Positions 26,320 to 36,900 of a stretch of 53,845 nucleotides of DNA are shown one piece after another (the stretch's first letter is position 1; every line of letters starts with the position of its first letter). The DNA comes from Bacteroidota bacterium. GTDB lineage: Bacteria; Bacteroidota; Bacteroidia; Chitinophagales; Chitinophagaceae. The notes below the pieces were generated by a model that saw nothing but the letters and a program-made list of their open reading frames with translations, ran no database searches and was not told the origin of the DNA. Position numbers and translations under genes: made by a program. The stretch lies in assembly GCA_023409975.1 (NCBI GenBank), contig JAEYQO010000097.1, forward strand, positions 1 through 53,845, in the 5' to 3' direction.

Positions 26320-28103
26320 TTAATGGGATTCATCAAAAGCAATTACCGTAAGATCATCAATGACCAATACTGTGTTCGACGAAAGCTGCGCCACGACAAT
26401 CCGGATTCTATCAAACTTTTGATCTGGAACTCGAGTATCAAGATGTAGCTTTCGGATATCCCCATCTCCAAGGAATCTATGCGGCCTTAAGATGTTGGCA
26501 TGTACTTGTTCATAATCCCGGTAAAAAGAAACTATAAACTGCGTCATATTCCAGACGTCCCATTCCTTTTTATCAGTGCCGAATATCGCTTGAGTCCTCA
26601 ACCATTCCATATCTATTTCATCAACAATTATATCAAATACCAATTCTCTGTTTTCCGGCCCGACACACGCTGATCTCTCCCCTCGTAATGGACTTTCTCT
26701 ACAGGTTGAGTCGTTTTCAAAATCAGACTGATATATCAATTTCGACCTCTCAATGGCGCCCCGATATATTTCATCAGTATCTTTCAGCTTGTGGACATCA
26801 TCATCTACTTTCCATCGCCCCACAGTTGCAAAATAATAGTTTCTGTTACCAGTCTCCCAATCATAAATACTCCCCCAATGATAGTTTATAACAGCCCAGA
26901 GTCCGATGTAGGTAAAAAGTACGATTACAGGTGTAGCCACCAGCCATCTGATTTTTCTTTCAAAAATCCACTCCAGAAAGCTGCAGAACGGCAGCAGCAG
27001 CACAGGATATGCCTGAACCATGAACCGTCCACCATACCAGTAGAACTCCCAGCTTGCGACAATGTAAAGATCAAGCAGGATGAAAGCCGTCACAGCAATG
27101 CCGTGATTTTCTCTACGGGAATAAATGAACAACCCCAACAAGGGCAGGATCATCAAAGGAGCATACAGCAACCAGCCATTCCTCCCACCAAACATATAAT
27201 CGATAAAACTTGGTGAAGTCCACCAAAATCCCTGATCCTGATAACTATACACGATCCATTCACCTGAAGCATACTTCCAGTAAATGAGCTGAATAGAGAA
27301 CACCAACGCACCCAGAATAAAACTGACGATCAGAAAACGGAGATGTTGTTTAAGGAAGCCCAAATGTGACCTGATAGCCTGAACGGAAAGGGATTTCAGC
27401 CCCACAGTAAGGGAATGAGCGCAGTAATGATATCAGTCGGACGAACCAACGTAGCCAGTCCACAAAGCAACCCAAGATATATTGCAGACCGCATCCGTTT
27501 TTCCGGTTGATTGTAGAATAACCGGGTATTGATAAGTATCAACACGTAAACCGTAAACAGCCAGCCATGGGTCATGCCCGTGTCTATGGCACCATAGTTC
27601 AGAAAATTAGTCCCAACGACCAATAGGAACAGGGCAATTGCAACAACTTTATCCGCGAAATAATGCCTTAAGAATCTGGCAAGAAGCCAAATACCAATTA
27701 TGGCTACCAGTAACCCACCAAACTGGATTGCGAACTGATAAGGTTTGGAAAAACCGTCTGGGGGGAAACCTAGCGGTTCCGCCAGTATATGTGCCACTGC
27801 GAAGAAAGGCAGATACATGACTGCCATTCCGCTGGAATACTTCATTACATAGTTGCCGCTTTCATGCTGAAAAGCCTGCTGGAAATCTGTCCCAGCGGGT
27901 TGATACTTTTCGAGGATGTCTTTGGCAAAATGCTGCTTTTTCAGATCCTTGTAAATAAAAATCGATGGAAGGTACCAGTAGTAGCCAGACACATCCCAGG
28001 AAAGTGTTGCTTCATCCTTCGGCTTTTCCCATCTGGGATAGAACCCAAAGGAAGCATAGAGCATCACAAGGGTGCATACAAGAAGAGAAATACGACTAAG
28101 CAT
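26320..28103 (-). pseudogene. GT39-like membrane protein, split by a 1-base frameshift
   Basis: Two abutting reading frames make one protein of about 595 residues. The 5' part (28103 to 27396, 235 residues) ends ALIPLLWG then TGA; the 3' part (from 27405) continues GLKSLSVQAIRSHL in the -1 frame. Both are membrane protein sequence. The switch falls on a run of four G (minus strand, 27400-27403): a fifth G would read LLWGLKSLS without interruption. The N-terminal part has SWDVSGYYWYLPSIFIY, typical of GT-C-like proteins; the C-terminal part has about seven helices and a soluble tail of ~130 residues. It is either a true frameshift mutation or a sequence error. Function, if any, is unknown. Confidence 0.8.
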
Positions 28104-28724
28104 TTAGGGCGGGGATTAGCATGCTTTAAAAATAATCATTTTGAGACACTGTTGTCCGGGGAAAACTAATATCTGAGAGACGGGATTCGAAAAAAAACAC
28201 CCAATTGATTAGTGTAGCTAAGTTCCGGTGCCATCCTGAAAAAGCGCCTTTAACCCGCCAGAACTCTGAAACGCAGACTATTCGCCCAAAGTTACAGCAG
28301 GGAGTTAGTTAAGAATCTCAGAAAACCAGCCAAATCACACCCCAGAACGAGCCAAAGCCCTTCCAGGTACCTGCTACCTTCCTTGTAGGTTCCTTGTACC
28401 TTCCTTGAAGGTTCCAACTAACTGGCATAATACGAGAGGACGGTGTCGAACATACGTCTTACTGGTGTCTTACTGGTGTCATGTAAACCCTATTGTTTGA
28501 AAACAATATTCCGTTGGATTTTCGTCGCGTACCGGTAAAAAACGAACCAAAGGCCCATAGCTAAATGCAAACGGAATGCCAGTGGAGGGTTCAAAGGCTG
28601 CATTACGCACCAGAAAACAATCGCCCTTTTCGATGGGTAGGGGTCCCTTTTATAAATCCCAGCACAAATCAATAAAATCAATGCTCTCAGGCTCGCAAAA
28701 CCTCAACTTCTATCCTGCCAGCGC
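28104..28724. other. 621-bp gene-free stretch with short direct repeats
   Basis: I find no convincing gene. The stretch holds a 22-bp direct repeat beginning ACCTTCCTTG at 28376 and 28398, with a weaker copy just before, and an 11-bp tandem repeat TCTTACTGGTG at 28457 and 28468. A 63-codon minus-strand frame (28681-28490) has no family features and is probably chance. The part near 28104 should contain the promoter of the frameshifted gene; a one-mismatch box TATTTTTA is present there on the minus strand. Confidence 0.6.
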
Positions 28725-29213
28725 TTATACCGGATCGCGCATCGCAACCTCCACACCGAACTGTCGAAGATGATGTAGGGAATGTTTATACAGTAGTTGC
28801 ACCCAATGGTCGTAATCAAGATTTCCGAAGAACGGATTTGCCACCGTCTTGTCTTTCGAATCTGAAAAATGATCAAAAAACAGGTAAATATCCTGCTGCA
28901 GCTCCCTGATCGCTTCTTCCGTGCTGGCATTGCGGGGCGCTGGCGGTGTTTCAGGCAGTAACTTATTAGGGGTGTTTTCCCGAAAAGGTTTATCACTCCG
29001 AAGGAAATGTTGCATCTTACCAACGGTCTCTTCATCGAGAATCACGTCGTGGGGATCTTTACCATTGGCTACACGAACCGAGTCAGACATATGTTCGATC
29101 ATCTGCCGGAAGCGCATCTTTCCCCAGGCTGGTTCCCGATCTTCCTGGATTTCACTGAGCAATTGCGTAAACTCTTTTTTCAGAAAGGCAGCTTTCTCTG
29201 CAATTCGTTCCAT
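28725..29213 (-). CDS. DinB-superfamily protein (DUF1569-like)
   Basis: A 162-residue helical protein. The histidines MIEHMSDSV near residue 40 and KHSLHHLRQFG near the C-terminus, with NPFFGNLDYDHW before the latter, fit the metal-binding four-helix fold of the DUF1569 branch of the DinB superfamily. Some relatives are thiol-dependent transferases; function here is unknown. It begins nine bases after the moxR stop, so the two are likely cotranscribed. Confidence 0.8.
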   Translation of the reverse strand: MERIAEKAAFLKKEFTQLLSEIQEDREPAWGKMRFRQMIEHMSDSVRVANGKDPHDVILDEETVGKMQHFLRSDKPFRENTPNKLLPETPPAPRNASTEEAIRELQQDIYLFFDHFSDSKDKTVANPFFGNLDYDHWVQLLYKHSLHHLRQFGVEVAMRDPV

Positions 29214-29222
29214 CGGATATGT

Positions 29223-30185
29223 TTAAAGCAGGTCCTGAATAAGTACGTCCTGACTGATTCCTTCCGCTTCGGCTTTGTAATTGCGGACCACCCTATGTCT
29301 CAGAACGGGTAAGGCCATCGCCTGTACGTCTTCAATATCCGGAGAGTACTTACCCGCCAGCAGGGCGTGACATTTAGCTCCCAGGATAAGGTATTGCGAT
29401 GCGCGCGGACCCGCGCCGTAGGCAATGAACTGCTTTGCTTTTTCATTATCGGTCGTGGCCGGACGGGTTTTATGCACCAGCCCCACAGCGTACTCCAAAA
29501 CATTATCCGGCACAGGCACCCTGCGAATCAGGTCCTGAAACACCGCAATATCTTCTCCGCTTAACACCTTTTGCAGCTCCGGAGTGGATGCACCGGTAGT
29601 ATTTCTGACGATGGATACTTCTTCCTGAAACGAAGGGTAATCCAGCGTGATCATAAACATGAAGCGGTCCAGTTGTGCCTCCGGTAGCGGATAGGTTCCT
29701 TCCTGTTCGATGGGGTTCTGGGTGGCCAGTACGAAGAAGGGCGCAGGCAGCTTGTAGATATGACCGCCCGCTGTAACATTACGTTCCTGCATGGCTTCCA
29801 GTAGAGCCGCCTGGGTTTTCGGAGGTGTCCGGTTGATCTCATCAGCCAGAATGATATTCGCAAATACAGGGCCTTTAATGAAACGGAACTGCCGGTTCTC
29901 ATCGAGGATCTCAGCGCCTGTGATATCACTGGGCATGAGATCCGGGGTAAACTGTATTCTTTTGAAGGAGAGGTCCAGAACATCTGCTACGGTTTTTACC
30001 AACAAGGTCTTGGCCAGGCCAGGAACTCCCACCAACAGACTGTGGCCATTACAAAGAATGGAGATCAGCAGACGCTGAACAACCTCTTCCTGTCCGACAA
30101 TCACCTTAGCGATGGAACTTCTGATGTCTTCATATTTGGCCTTAAGTGCTTTTGCTGCTTCTATATCCGAGGCGTATGCTTGCAT
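29223..30185 (-). CDS. MoxR-family AAA+ ATPase
   Basis: A 320-residue chaperone-like ATPase. It shows VIVGQEEVVQRLL, Walker A GVPGLAKTLLVKT, Walker B ILADEINRTPPKTQAALLEAM, sensor 1 LATQNPIEQEGTYPLPEAQLDRF, and the lid domain with YGAGPRASQYLILGAK. MoxR ATPases usually sit with DUF58 and von Willebrand factor A genes and help mature membrane or periplasmic complexes; those partners are not here. Instead a DUF1569 gene follows directly. Confidence 0.93.
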   Translation of the reverse strand: MQAYASDIEAAKALKAKYEDIRSSIAKVIVGQEEVVQRLLISILCNGHSLLVGVPGLAKTLLVKTVADVLDLSFKRIQFTPDLMPSDITGAEILDENRQFRFIKGPVFANIILADEINRTPPKTQAALLEAMQERNVTAGGHIYKLPAPFFVLATQNPIEQEGTYPLPEAQLDRFMFMITLDYPSFQEEVSIVRNTTGASTPELQKVLSGEDIAVFQDLIRRVPVPDNVLEYAVGLVHKTRPATTDNEKAKQFIAYGAGPRASQYLILGAKCHALLAGKYSPDIEDVQAMALPVLRHRVVRNYKAEAEGISQDVLIQDLL

Positions 30186-30287
30186 GTTCTGGGTGGTTCT
30201 TTGTATTTGACAGTATTTACGGTCTCTAAAAATATCAGGACAAGTTCTATTATTTTGTGAAAACTAACAAAAACGAACGTGGCAGGC

Positions 30288-30644
30288 ATGAAACAGGACC
30301 GGGAGGAAATCAGACAGATGACGATCCGGGAGGCTCAGCAGACTGTTGATGAATGGATTCAAACGGTCGGTGTCCGGTACTTCAACGAACTCACAAATCT
30401 GGGAATTTTAATGGAGGAGGTTGGCGAGCTTTCCAGAATCATGGTCCGCCGTTTTGGCGACCAGTCTTCGAAGGCTTCAGATGCCCAAGACCTTGGAGAA
30501 GAAATGGCCGATGTCCTGTGGGTGCTGCTTTGCCTGGCAAATCAGACAGGCGTTGATCTTACCACCGAATTACATAAAAGCATACAAAAGAAAACGGAGC
30601 GGGACGCGACACGACACAGAAACAATCCAAAGCTCAGTAGCTGA
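30288..30644 (+). CDS. MazG-like nucleotide pyrophosphohydrolase
   Basis: A small all-alpha NTP pyrophosphatase, probably house-cleaning of nucleotides. The metal-binding motif is present: EEVGELSRIM followed about 25 residues later by EEMADVLWVLLCLA (the ExxE-x-ExxD pattern). At 118 residues from the ATG at 30288 it is the single-domain, MazG-like form. A GTG at 30279 and an ATG at 30318 are other possible starts; the last begins right at the conserved TIREAQQTVDEWIQ helix. Its stop directly abuts the stop of the convergent NADH dehydrogenase gene. Confidence 0.88.
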   Translation: MKQDREEIRQMTIREAQQTVDEWIQTVGVRYFNELTNLGILMEEVGELSRIMVRRFGDQSSKASDAQDLGEEMADVLWVLLCLANQTGVDLTTELHKSIQKKTERDATRHRNNPKLSS

Positions 30645-31946
30645 TCAGATGGTTTCCAGTTCATCCAGGCCGTTGTGCTCTCTGGCCAGCTCTACCTGCT
30701 TACGCGTTGGCAATAGAATGAGACGCAAGGTGGTATCATTCGTCACGTACGACACCGCCCAGTGAATAAAGACGATCAGCTTATTCTTGACACTCAGGAT
30801 AAGCATCAGATGAAGGAACATCCAGACCACCCAGGCGAAGAACCCCTGAAAGCTCCACCATGGCAGATCCACCACAGCCTTTCGCTTTCCTACGGTAGCC
30901 ATAGTGCCGGGATTCTTATATTTAAAGGGCTTTAGGGGCTGATTGTCGGCGAGCAACTTAAAGTTCTTCGCAAGGTTCATCGCCTGGTTGTTGGCCACAT
31001 TGGCCAACTGAGGATGACCTTTAGGCCATTCCGGTGTCTCCATATAGCAGACATCACCCAGGGCAAAAACATTACTGTGCCCCTCCACCCTATTGAACTC
31101 GTCCACCCTGATCCTGTTACCCCTGACCAGCATCTCACGGGAGACACCCTCCGGAACATTTCCTGTGACACCAGCGGCCCAGATCATATTGTTCGTACGT
31201 ATTGTCCTCCCGTCTTTCAGGCTAACAACTTTTCCATCGTAATCCTGAACCAGGGCATTTGTCCAGACTTTCACACCCATTCGCTCGAGGTACTCCTGAG
31301 ATTTCTGTTGAGACTCCTCCGACATCGGGGCCAGTAATACAGGACCGCCCTCCAGCAGATAAACCTCCATTCTCGAAAAATCCATATCCGGATAATCGCG
31401 GGGCAGAATATGCTTTTTCATCTCAATGATGGAACCTGCCAGCTCTACACCTGTTGGTCCGCCACCAGCGATGACGATATTCATAATGCCTTCCAGATCT
31501 TCTTCGGAACAATCCAGCGCGTCTTCAAAATTGAGCAGCAATCTGTTTCTGAGCGTGATGGATTCTGCGGTAGACTTCATCGGAAATGCATATCGCTCCA
31601 GATTCTTATTTCCAAAGAAGTTGGTATTACAACCTGTGGCGATGACGAGATAATCATAATGATAATCGCAGGTGTCAGTATGCACCACATTCCTTTCCAT
31701 GTCCACCGAATTCACTTTGGTCACCCGCACATGTACGTGCTTCCGGTTCTGGAACACCTTCCGAAGGGGAAAGGAAATGGAACTCGGCTCCAGACGTGCC
31801 GTAGCTACCTGGTAGAACAACGGTTGAAACTGATGGAAGTTATATTGATCAATAATAGTGATGTTATACCTGTCGTCGCGCAGTTTCCGGGCCAGCCGTA
31901 AACCGGCGAATCCTGCACCAATGATCACCAGATCTTTTCTTGTCAT
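30645..31946 (-). CDS. Type II NADH dehydrogenase-like FAD oxidoreductase
   Basis: A 433-residue flavoprotein expected to pass electrons from NADH to menaquinone at the membrane without pumping protons. The FAD-binding motif VIIGAGFAGLRLA is at the start, the NADH-binding motif IAGGGPTGVELAG near 163, and ALGDVCYMET near 300 completes the second FAD contact. After residue ~365 there is a hydrophobic C-terminal region (GFFAWVVWMFLHLMLILSV), consistent with membrane attachment in this family. ATG at 31946 is chosen over a GTG two codons upstream. Confidence 0.9.
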   Translation of the reverse strand: MTRKDLVIIGAGFAGLRLARKLRDDRYNITIIDQYNFHQFQPLFYQVATARLEPSSISFPLRKVFQNRKHVHVRVTKVNSVDMERNVVHTDTCDYHYDYLVIATGCNTNFFGNKNLERYAFPMKSTAESITLRNRLLLNFEDALDCSEEDLEGIMNIVIAGGGPTGVELAGSIIEMKKHILPRDYPDMDFSRMEVYLLEGGPVLLAPMSEESQQKSQEYLERMGVKVWTNALVQDYDGKVVSLKDGRTIRTNNMIWAAGVTGNVPEGVSREMLVRGNRIRVDEFNRVEGHSNVFALGDVCYMETPEWPKGHPQLANVANNQAMNLAKNFKLLADNQPLKPFKYKNPGTMATVGKRKAVVDLPWWSFQGFFAWVVWMFLHLMLILSVKNKLIVFIHWAVSYVTNDTTLRLILLPTRKQVELAREHNGLDELETI

Positions 31947-32328
31947 ATTCACTCTTTGGGAGGTGACGAATGATCAACCTGAAAATCAGGCTCATTAACA
32001 AAGTTGGGAATAAAAGCTATGCCATGTTTCCGTGAACAGAAAAACCTTTCTCCTGATGTTACAAGTCCATTTCTTCAGGTCTGACAGCCCTTGTTAACGA
32101 CCGACATTACAAAAAGCTAGAGTTTAAAACCTTACACATAGCATTAAAAAAGGTGAAGCCACACTGATAAACCCTTGGTATTTCAGAAGGGTGCGAAGTG
32201 GGCGTATCTCAGCCAAAAACCATTACTTTTATCGTCGTACGTAGCTTTTTGACCGAGGTTAAAACCATCGATGAGCATTTGATGGCATATGTCGAAAGCC
32301 ATAAAAATACTAGTCAAGACATGTTCTC
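31947..32328. other. Divergent intergenic region with possible short leader ORF
   Basis: This 382-bp gap separates the NADH dehydrogenase gene from the signalling island and should hold both promoters, though I see only imperfect boxes. A frame without stops runs from about 32171 to a TGA at 32330-32332 that overlaps the ATG of the first kinase gene as ATGA. Possible starts are GTG at 32198 (44 residues), TTG at 32249 and ATG at 32282 (16 residues). A short hairpin ACCCTT/AAGGGT lies at about 32171-32192. Whether the short frame is translated is unknown. Confidence 0.4.
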
Positions 32329-33915
32329 ATGATCCTAATAGTTGATGATAAGCCCGAAAACATTTTTTCTTTAAAAAGCCTTCTGGAGATTCACGGATTC
32401 CCTGTAGACACAGCAGAATCAGGGGAAGATGCGCTCAGAAAAATTCTCAATACAACCTACTCGCTGATCATTCTCGATGTTCAGATGCCTGGCATGGACG
32501 GCTTTGAAGTTGCGGAGGCCTTGTCGGGCTACAGCAAGGCAAAAGACATTCCCATCATCTTCCTCTCTGCAGTAAACACTTCTAAGAAGTTTATTGCAAA
32601 AGGATACACCTCCGGAGGAGTAGATTATATCACCAAACCTGTCGATCCGGACATTTTCATCCTTAAAGTCAGGACCTTACACCGGTTGTATGAACAGAAC
32701 CGCGAGCTCACGAGAATCCAGGAGGACCTGAGACAGGAAGTAGAGATCCGAAGACAGGCAGAACAGGAGATCACCCGCAGCATGCAGGAACTCAGGTCAC
32801 TGATTGAATCGCTGCCCCAGGTGGCTTTCACCGCCAGTCCTGAAGGCACGATTGAATATGTCAACCAGCTTTGGTACCAGTACTCTGACAAACTGCAACA
32901 GCTTCCCGAGATCCATCCTGCGGATACCGCCTTTCTGAAACACTGGGAAGAGACCCTCCTCAAAGGCGAACCCCTGATCGCTGAAATCCGGATCAAAAAC
33001 AGGCTAAGTAATGAGTACCGCTTTCACCTGTTAAAGATGATCCCCGTCAAGCAGGAGGGTGCTGTCATCCGCTGGGTGGGCATCCTCACTGACATCCAGG
33101 AACAAAAAGCTGCCACCGAGAGTCTGGAAGCTCGCGTCCAGGAAAGAACCAAAGAACTGTTGGATAAAAACAAGGAACTCGAAGCGAGCAACTATGAATT
33201 GCAGCAGTTCGCTTCCGTTGCCTCCCACGACCTTAAAGAGCCCCTCAGGAAAATACAGATATTCGGTTCCATTCTGAAGCAGAAACATCTCACCAATAGT
33301 GAAGAAGCTCATTCTACTGCCGACAGGATTATCGAGTCCTCCAGACGGATGAGTGTTCTGATCAATGATCTCTTAAACTATTCAAGACTGTCGATGAACA
33401 GCTTTTTTGAGTACGTCAACCTCAACACGGTCATTCACGATATTTTAAACGACCTGGAGTTGCCTATCCAGGAAAAGCAGGCGATTATCAAAGTAGAGAC
33501 GCTGCCAGAAATTGAAGCCATACCGGGTCAGATGCGACAGGTGTTCCAGAATTTGATCAGTAACTCGCTGAAGTTCACAAGGTCCGGTGTGCGACCGGAG
33601 ATCACCATCAGGGGCGAGCGGATAGCAGAAAATTCACTTAAAGCTGAAACTGCAGAAGATGGAAACTACTGCAGGATCAGTGTGAGTGACAATGGTATTG
33701 GCTTCAACGAAAAATACATTTCCAAGATCTTCACTATTTTTCAACGACTCAATGCTAAGGAAGCTTTTGAGGGAACTGGCATCGGACTGGCCATTGCCAA
33801 AAAAATTGTCGATAAACACTCAGGGTTAATCACCGCCCGGAGTAAGGAAGATGAAGGCACCACCTTCATACTTATCCTCCCTTTACAACAATTAGATCAA
33901 TCTGTAAAAGCATAA
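32329..33915 (+). CDS. Receiver-PAS-histidine kinase
   Basis: A 528-residue soluble signalling protein with the receiver in front. Residues 1-120 are a REC domain (acidic pair Asp6-Asp7, phosphoacceptor Asp50 in LIILDVQMP, Lys103 in ITKPVDP). A PAS-like segment spans about 150-260, then a coiled coil, a HisKA domain with phosphorylated His300 in ASHDLKEPLRK, and an HATPase domain with NLISNSLKF, VSDNGIGF and GTGIGLAIAKKIVDKHSG. No transmembrane helix is seen, so input probably comes as phosphate on the REC domain. Twelve bases separate it from the large hybrid kinase, so it is the first gene of the island's operon. Confidence 0.93.
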   Translation: MILIVDDKPENIFSLKSLLEIHGFPVDTAESGEDALRKILNTTYSLIILDVQMPGMDGFEVAEALSGYSKAKDIPIIFLSAVNTSKKFIAKGYTSGGVDYITKPVDPDIFILKVRTLHRLYEQNRELTRIQEDLRQEVEIRRQAEQEITRSMQELRSLIESLPQVAFTASPEGTIEYVNQLWYQYSDKLQQLPEIHPADTAFLKHWEETLLKGEPLIAEIRIKNRLSNEYRFHLLKMIPVKQEGAVIRWVGILTDIQEQKAATESLEARVQERTKELLDKNKELEASNYELQQFASVASHDLKEPLRKIQIFGSILKQKHLTNSEEAHSTADRIIESSRRMSVLINDLLNYSRLSMNSFFEYVNLNTVIHDILNDLELPIQEKQAIIKVETLPEIEAIPGQMRQVFQNLISNSLKFTRSGVRPEITIRGERIAENSLKAETAEDGNYCRISVSDNGIGFNEKYISKIFTIFQRLNAKEAFEGTGIGLAIAKKIVDKHSGLITARSKEDEGTTFILILPLQQLDQSVKA

Positions 33916-33927
33916 AACGTCTTTTCA

Positions 33928-36900
33928 ATGAACAGGCTATTTAAAAAGATCCCCCTCCCGATGAAACTCGGTGTGATCGGGCTTATTCCCATACTTTTTA
34001 TCATCTTCCTGGCGCTATCTGTTCAATCAGAAAAACAGGAGCGGCTGAATACGCTGGAACAGTTCCGGCTGCAGATCCAGCAGTCTGCAAACGTCAATAA
34101 TTTCATCTCTGAATTGCAATCTGAACGGCGCTATGCCTTTGCTTATGCAGTGAGTCAGCATGGTGAAAGCAATATGCTGCTACAACAAGTACGCACAGAT
34201 GAGGCCCTGGAGAAGATTCAACCAACACCTGGTAGCCGACTCGAGGGCTTTCAACAATTTACCTCTATAGAAGATTTAGCAGGTTTCCGTCAGAGAATAA
34301 TCGAGAAGAAGGTCACTGAGGAAGAGGTCATGGAATTTTACTCGAATATCATTTTCAGGCTAAATTCTGTTGCCCCGGTATTTACGGGGGCGGTCACCTA
34401 CCTCGAACCAATCGCGCTCGACCTGAGGGGACAAAGAACAGTGTCGGAAATGATCACCTATCTGGGCATGATCAGGGGAAGCCTGTATCTCTCCATGTAC
34501 TATAACCGGACCAGGGAACAAACCAGGCAGCAGATCGCGGGAATGTGGAACTTGTACCGGAATCTTGAACGGGAATTCACCGTAAAGGCTCCTGCTGAAG
34601 CAGTCAATTCCCTCTCCTCTCTGACAGCGGAAACAGAATACGGCACAACCACCCAATACATACAGGAATATTTAAATGGTGTACAGCAGGATTCCGTTTA
34701 CTCAGCCGAGGACTGGTGGAACTTATCAGCAAGGGGAGTCGACCAACTAAAAGGGCTCGAAAGAAGTTTGCATGAAAACGTGGTGAGGTACGTCAACAAC
34801 GTTTATGAAAATGAAAAAAACGATGTAAGAAACAACCTGATTTTTCTCATGGTCATCATTGTCCTGCTGATCACGCTTACCATCTTTACGATCAAAGGTA
34901 TCGCTGACAGTCTTTCAGAACTAAGGATGGCCGCAGAACAAATCGCTAAAGGGGCTACCAATATACCGTTACGTGCTACCTCGCGCGACTCAATCGGTAG
35001 CCTCACCCATTCTATACTGGCCATCGACATCAACAACAGAAAACTATCAGAGGCAGCCGCTTCCATCGGTGAGGGCGATTTTGACGTTGCTGTAGAACCA
35101 AGAAGTAGCGAAGACATGCTGGGCAATGCTATCCTGAGAATGAAGGAAGACCTGCAGGAGTTCACCCGCAATAACGAGGAGAAGTTGTGGATACAGGAAG
35201 GACTCACTGTTGTCTCCAAAGCCGTAAGGGGAGACAAAGACCTGAAAGTGCTGGCGGACGATGCTCTATCAGCACTGGTAAGTTATACAGAAGGTGCATT
35301 TGGTCTTCTGTACGTCGCCCGGAAAAACACGCTGGACTTCACCTCCGGGTATGCGCTCCCCGACCCCCGCAAAGTACCGCAACAGGTCCTTTTCGGTGAA
35401 ACCCTCGTGGGACAGGCAGCGCTCGGACAGAAAACCAGTGTTTTGGACAAAGTGCCTGCAGACTATTTTCATGTAACCTCTTCTTTAGGAAGCACGCCTC
35501 CGGAATCTGTAATGATCCTTCCATTAATGCACAATGACATCGTGGAAGGCGTTGTTGAGCTGGCCTTCCAGCAAATGCCAGAGAAAAAAACGGTTCACTT
35601 CCTGCAGGAAGCCTCCTCAGGAATTGCCATAGCCCTGCAAGCCGCAAAGAACAGGGCCCGTCTGCAGGAATTACTCGAAGAGACGCAATCGCAGGCCGAA
35701 GAGCTACAGGCCCAGCATAATGAACTGGAGAACATCAATGCAGAGCTGGAAGCGCAGGCTGAAAAATTACAGGCCTCAGAAGAAGAGCTCAAGGTGCAGC
35801 AGGAGGAATTACAGCAAGCCAATCAGGAACTGGAAGAACAGACGAGGATTCTGGAAGAGCGAAACCTGATGATCCTCGAGAAAAACTCAGAGATTGAAAA
35901 AAAAGCCGGGGAACTGGAGATATCTACCCGGTATAAATCAGAGTTCCTCGCAAATATGTCGCATGAGCTGCGAACGCCACTGAATTCCATTCTGCTCTTA
36001 AGCAGACTGCTGGGGGAAAACAATGAGAAGAACCTTAACGAAGAACAGGTGGAATATGCGCGGGTTATTCAGAGCTCCGGAAACGGATTGCTTTCATTGA
36101 TCGATGAGATACTGGATCTTTCCAAGATTGAAGCCGGTAAGATGACACTGGAGTACGAACGGGTCTCACTGAAAGAAATCGCCAGGGAACTCAAAAGCAC
36201 TTTTGAACCACTGGCACAGGAAAAACAACTGGAACTCATCATCAGAGAAGACCCCGGCCTGCCGGAACGCTTCGAAACAGACCGCCTGCGTCTGATCCAG
36301 ATACTGAGGAATCTCCTGTCCAACGCCATCAAGTTCACACAGAAAGGCTCTGTCACACTAAGCATCTCACCTCATCAGGCGAACCGTAAACACCTGAAAT
36401 TCTCAGTAACCGATACCGGCATCGGCATACCTAAAGACAAGCAGGCGATCATCTTTGAAGCCTTCCAGCAGGCAGATGGGTCCACGAGGCGGAAATTCGG
36501 CGGAACCGGACTCGGACTTTCCATCAGCCGTGAAATTGTCAAAATGCTCGGCGGCTGGATCGAGCTCGAAAGCGAAGCAGGCAGGGGAAGCACCTTTACA
36601 GTGTATGTACCGCTTGAAAAAGTTCCGCAAAAAGAGCAGCACATAGGCTCCCCGGCAGAAAGTGCCGCAGATGAGCCCGCCAAAGGCATAAAAGTCACTG
36701 CTGCAGAGAAATACCTGGCCACGGAAATCCCGGAAAACATTCCAGACGACCGGAATTTCATCAATGAAGGAGATAAGGTAATTCTGATCGTTGAAGACGA
36801 CACGGCATTTGCTCATTCTCTTCTGGAATACACCCGCAAGAAAGGATATAAAGGGGTCGTAACCGTACGTGGTGATGAGGGACTGGAACTGGCAAAACAG

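Noticed and set aside
26320..28103. Two separate adjacent genes, or a programmed frameshift
   Set aside because: The two frames rejoin exactly with one extra G and neither half makes sense alone; there is no slippery heptamer or clear stimulatory structure to support programmed shifting.
28165..28200. 3' end of a tRNA gene on the minus strand (TTCGAATCCCGTCTCTC)
   Set aside because: The T-arm-like and acceptor-like bases are there, but no anticodon arm, D arm or matching 5' acceptor precedes them.
28490..28681. 63-codon minus-strand gene
   Set aside because: No family features, no good start context, composition like surrounding non-coding DNA.
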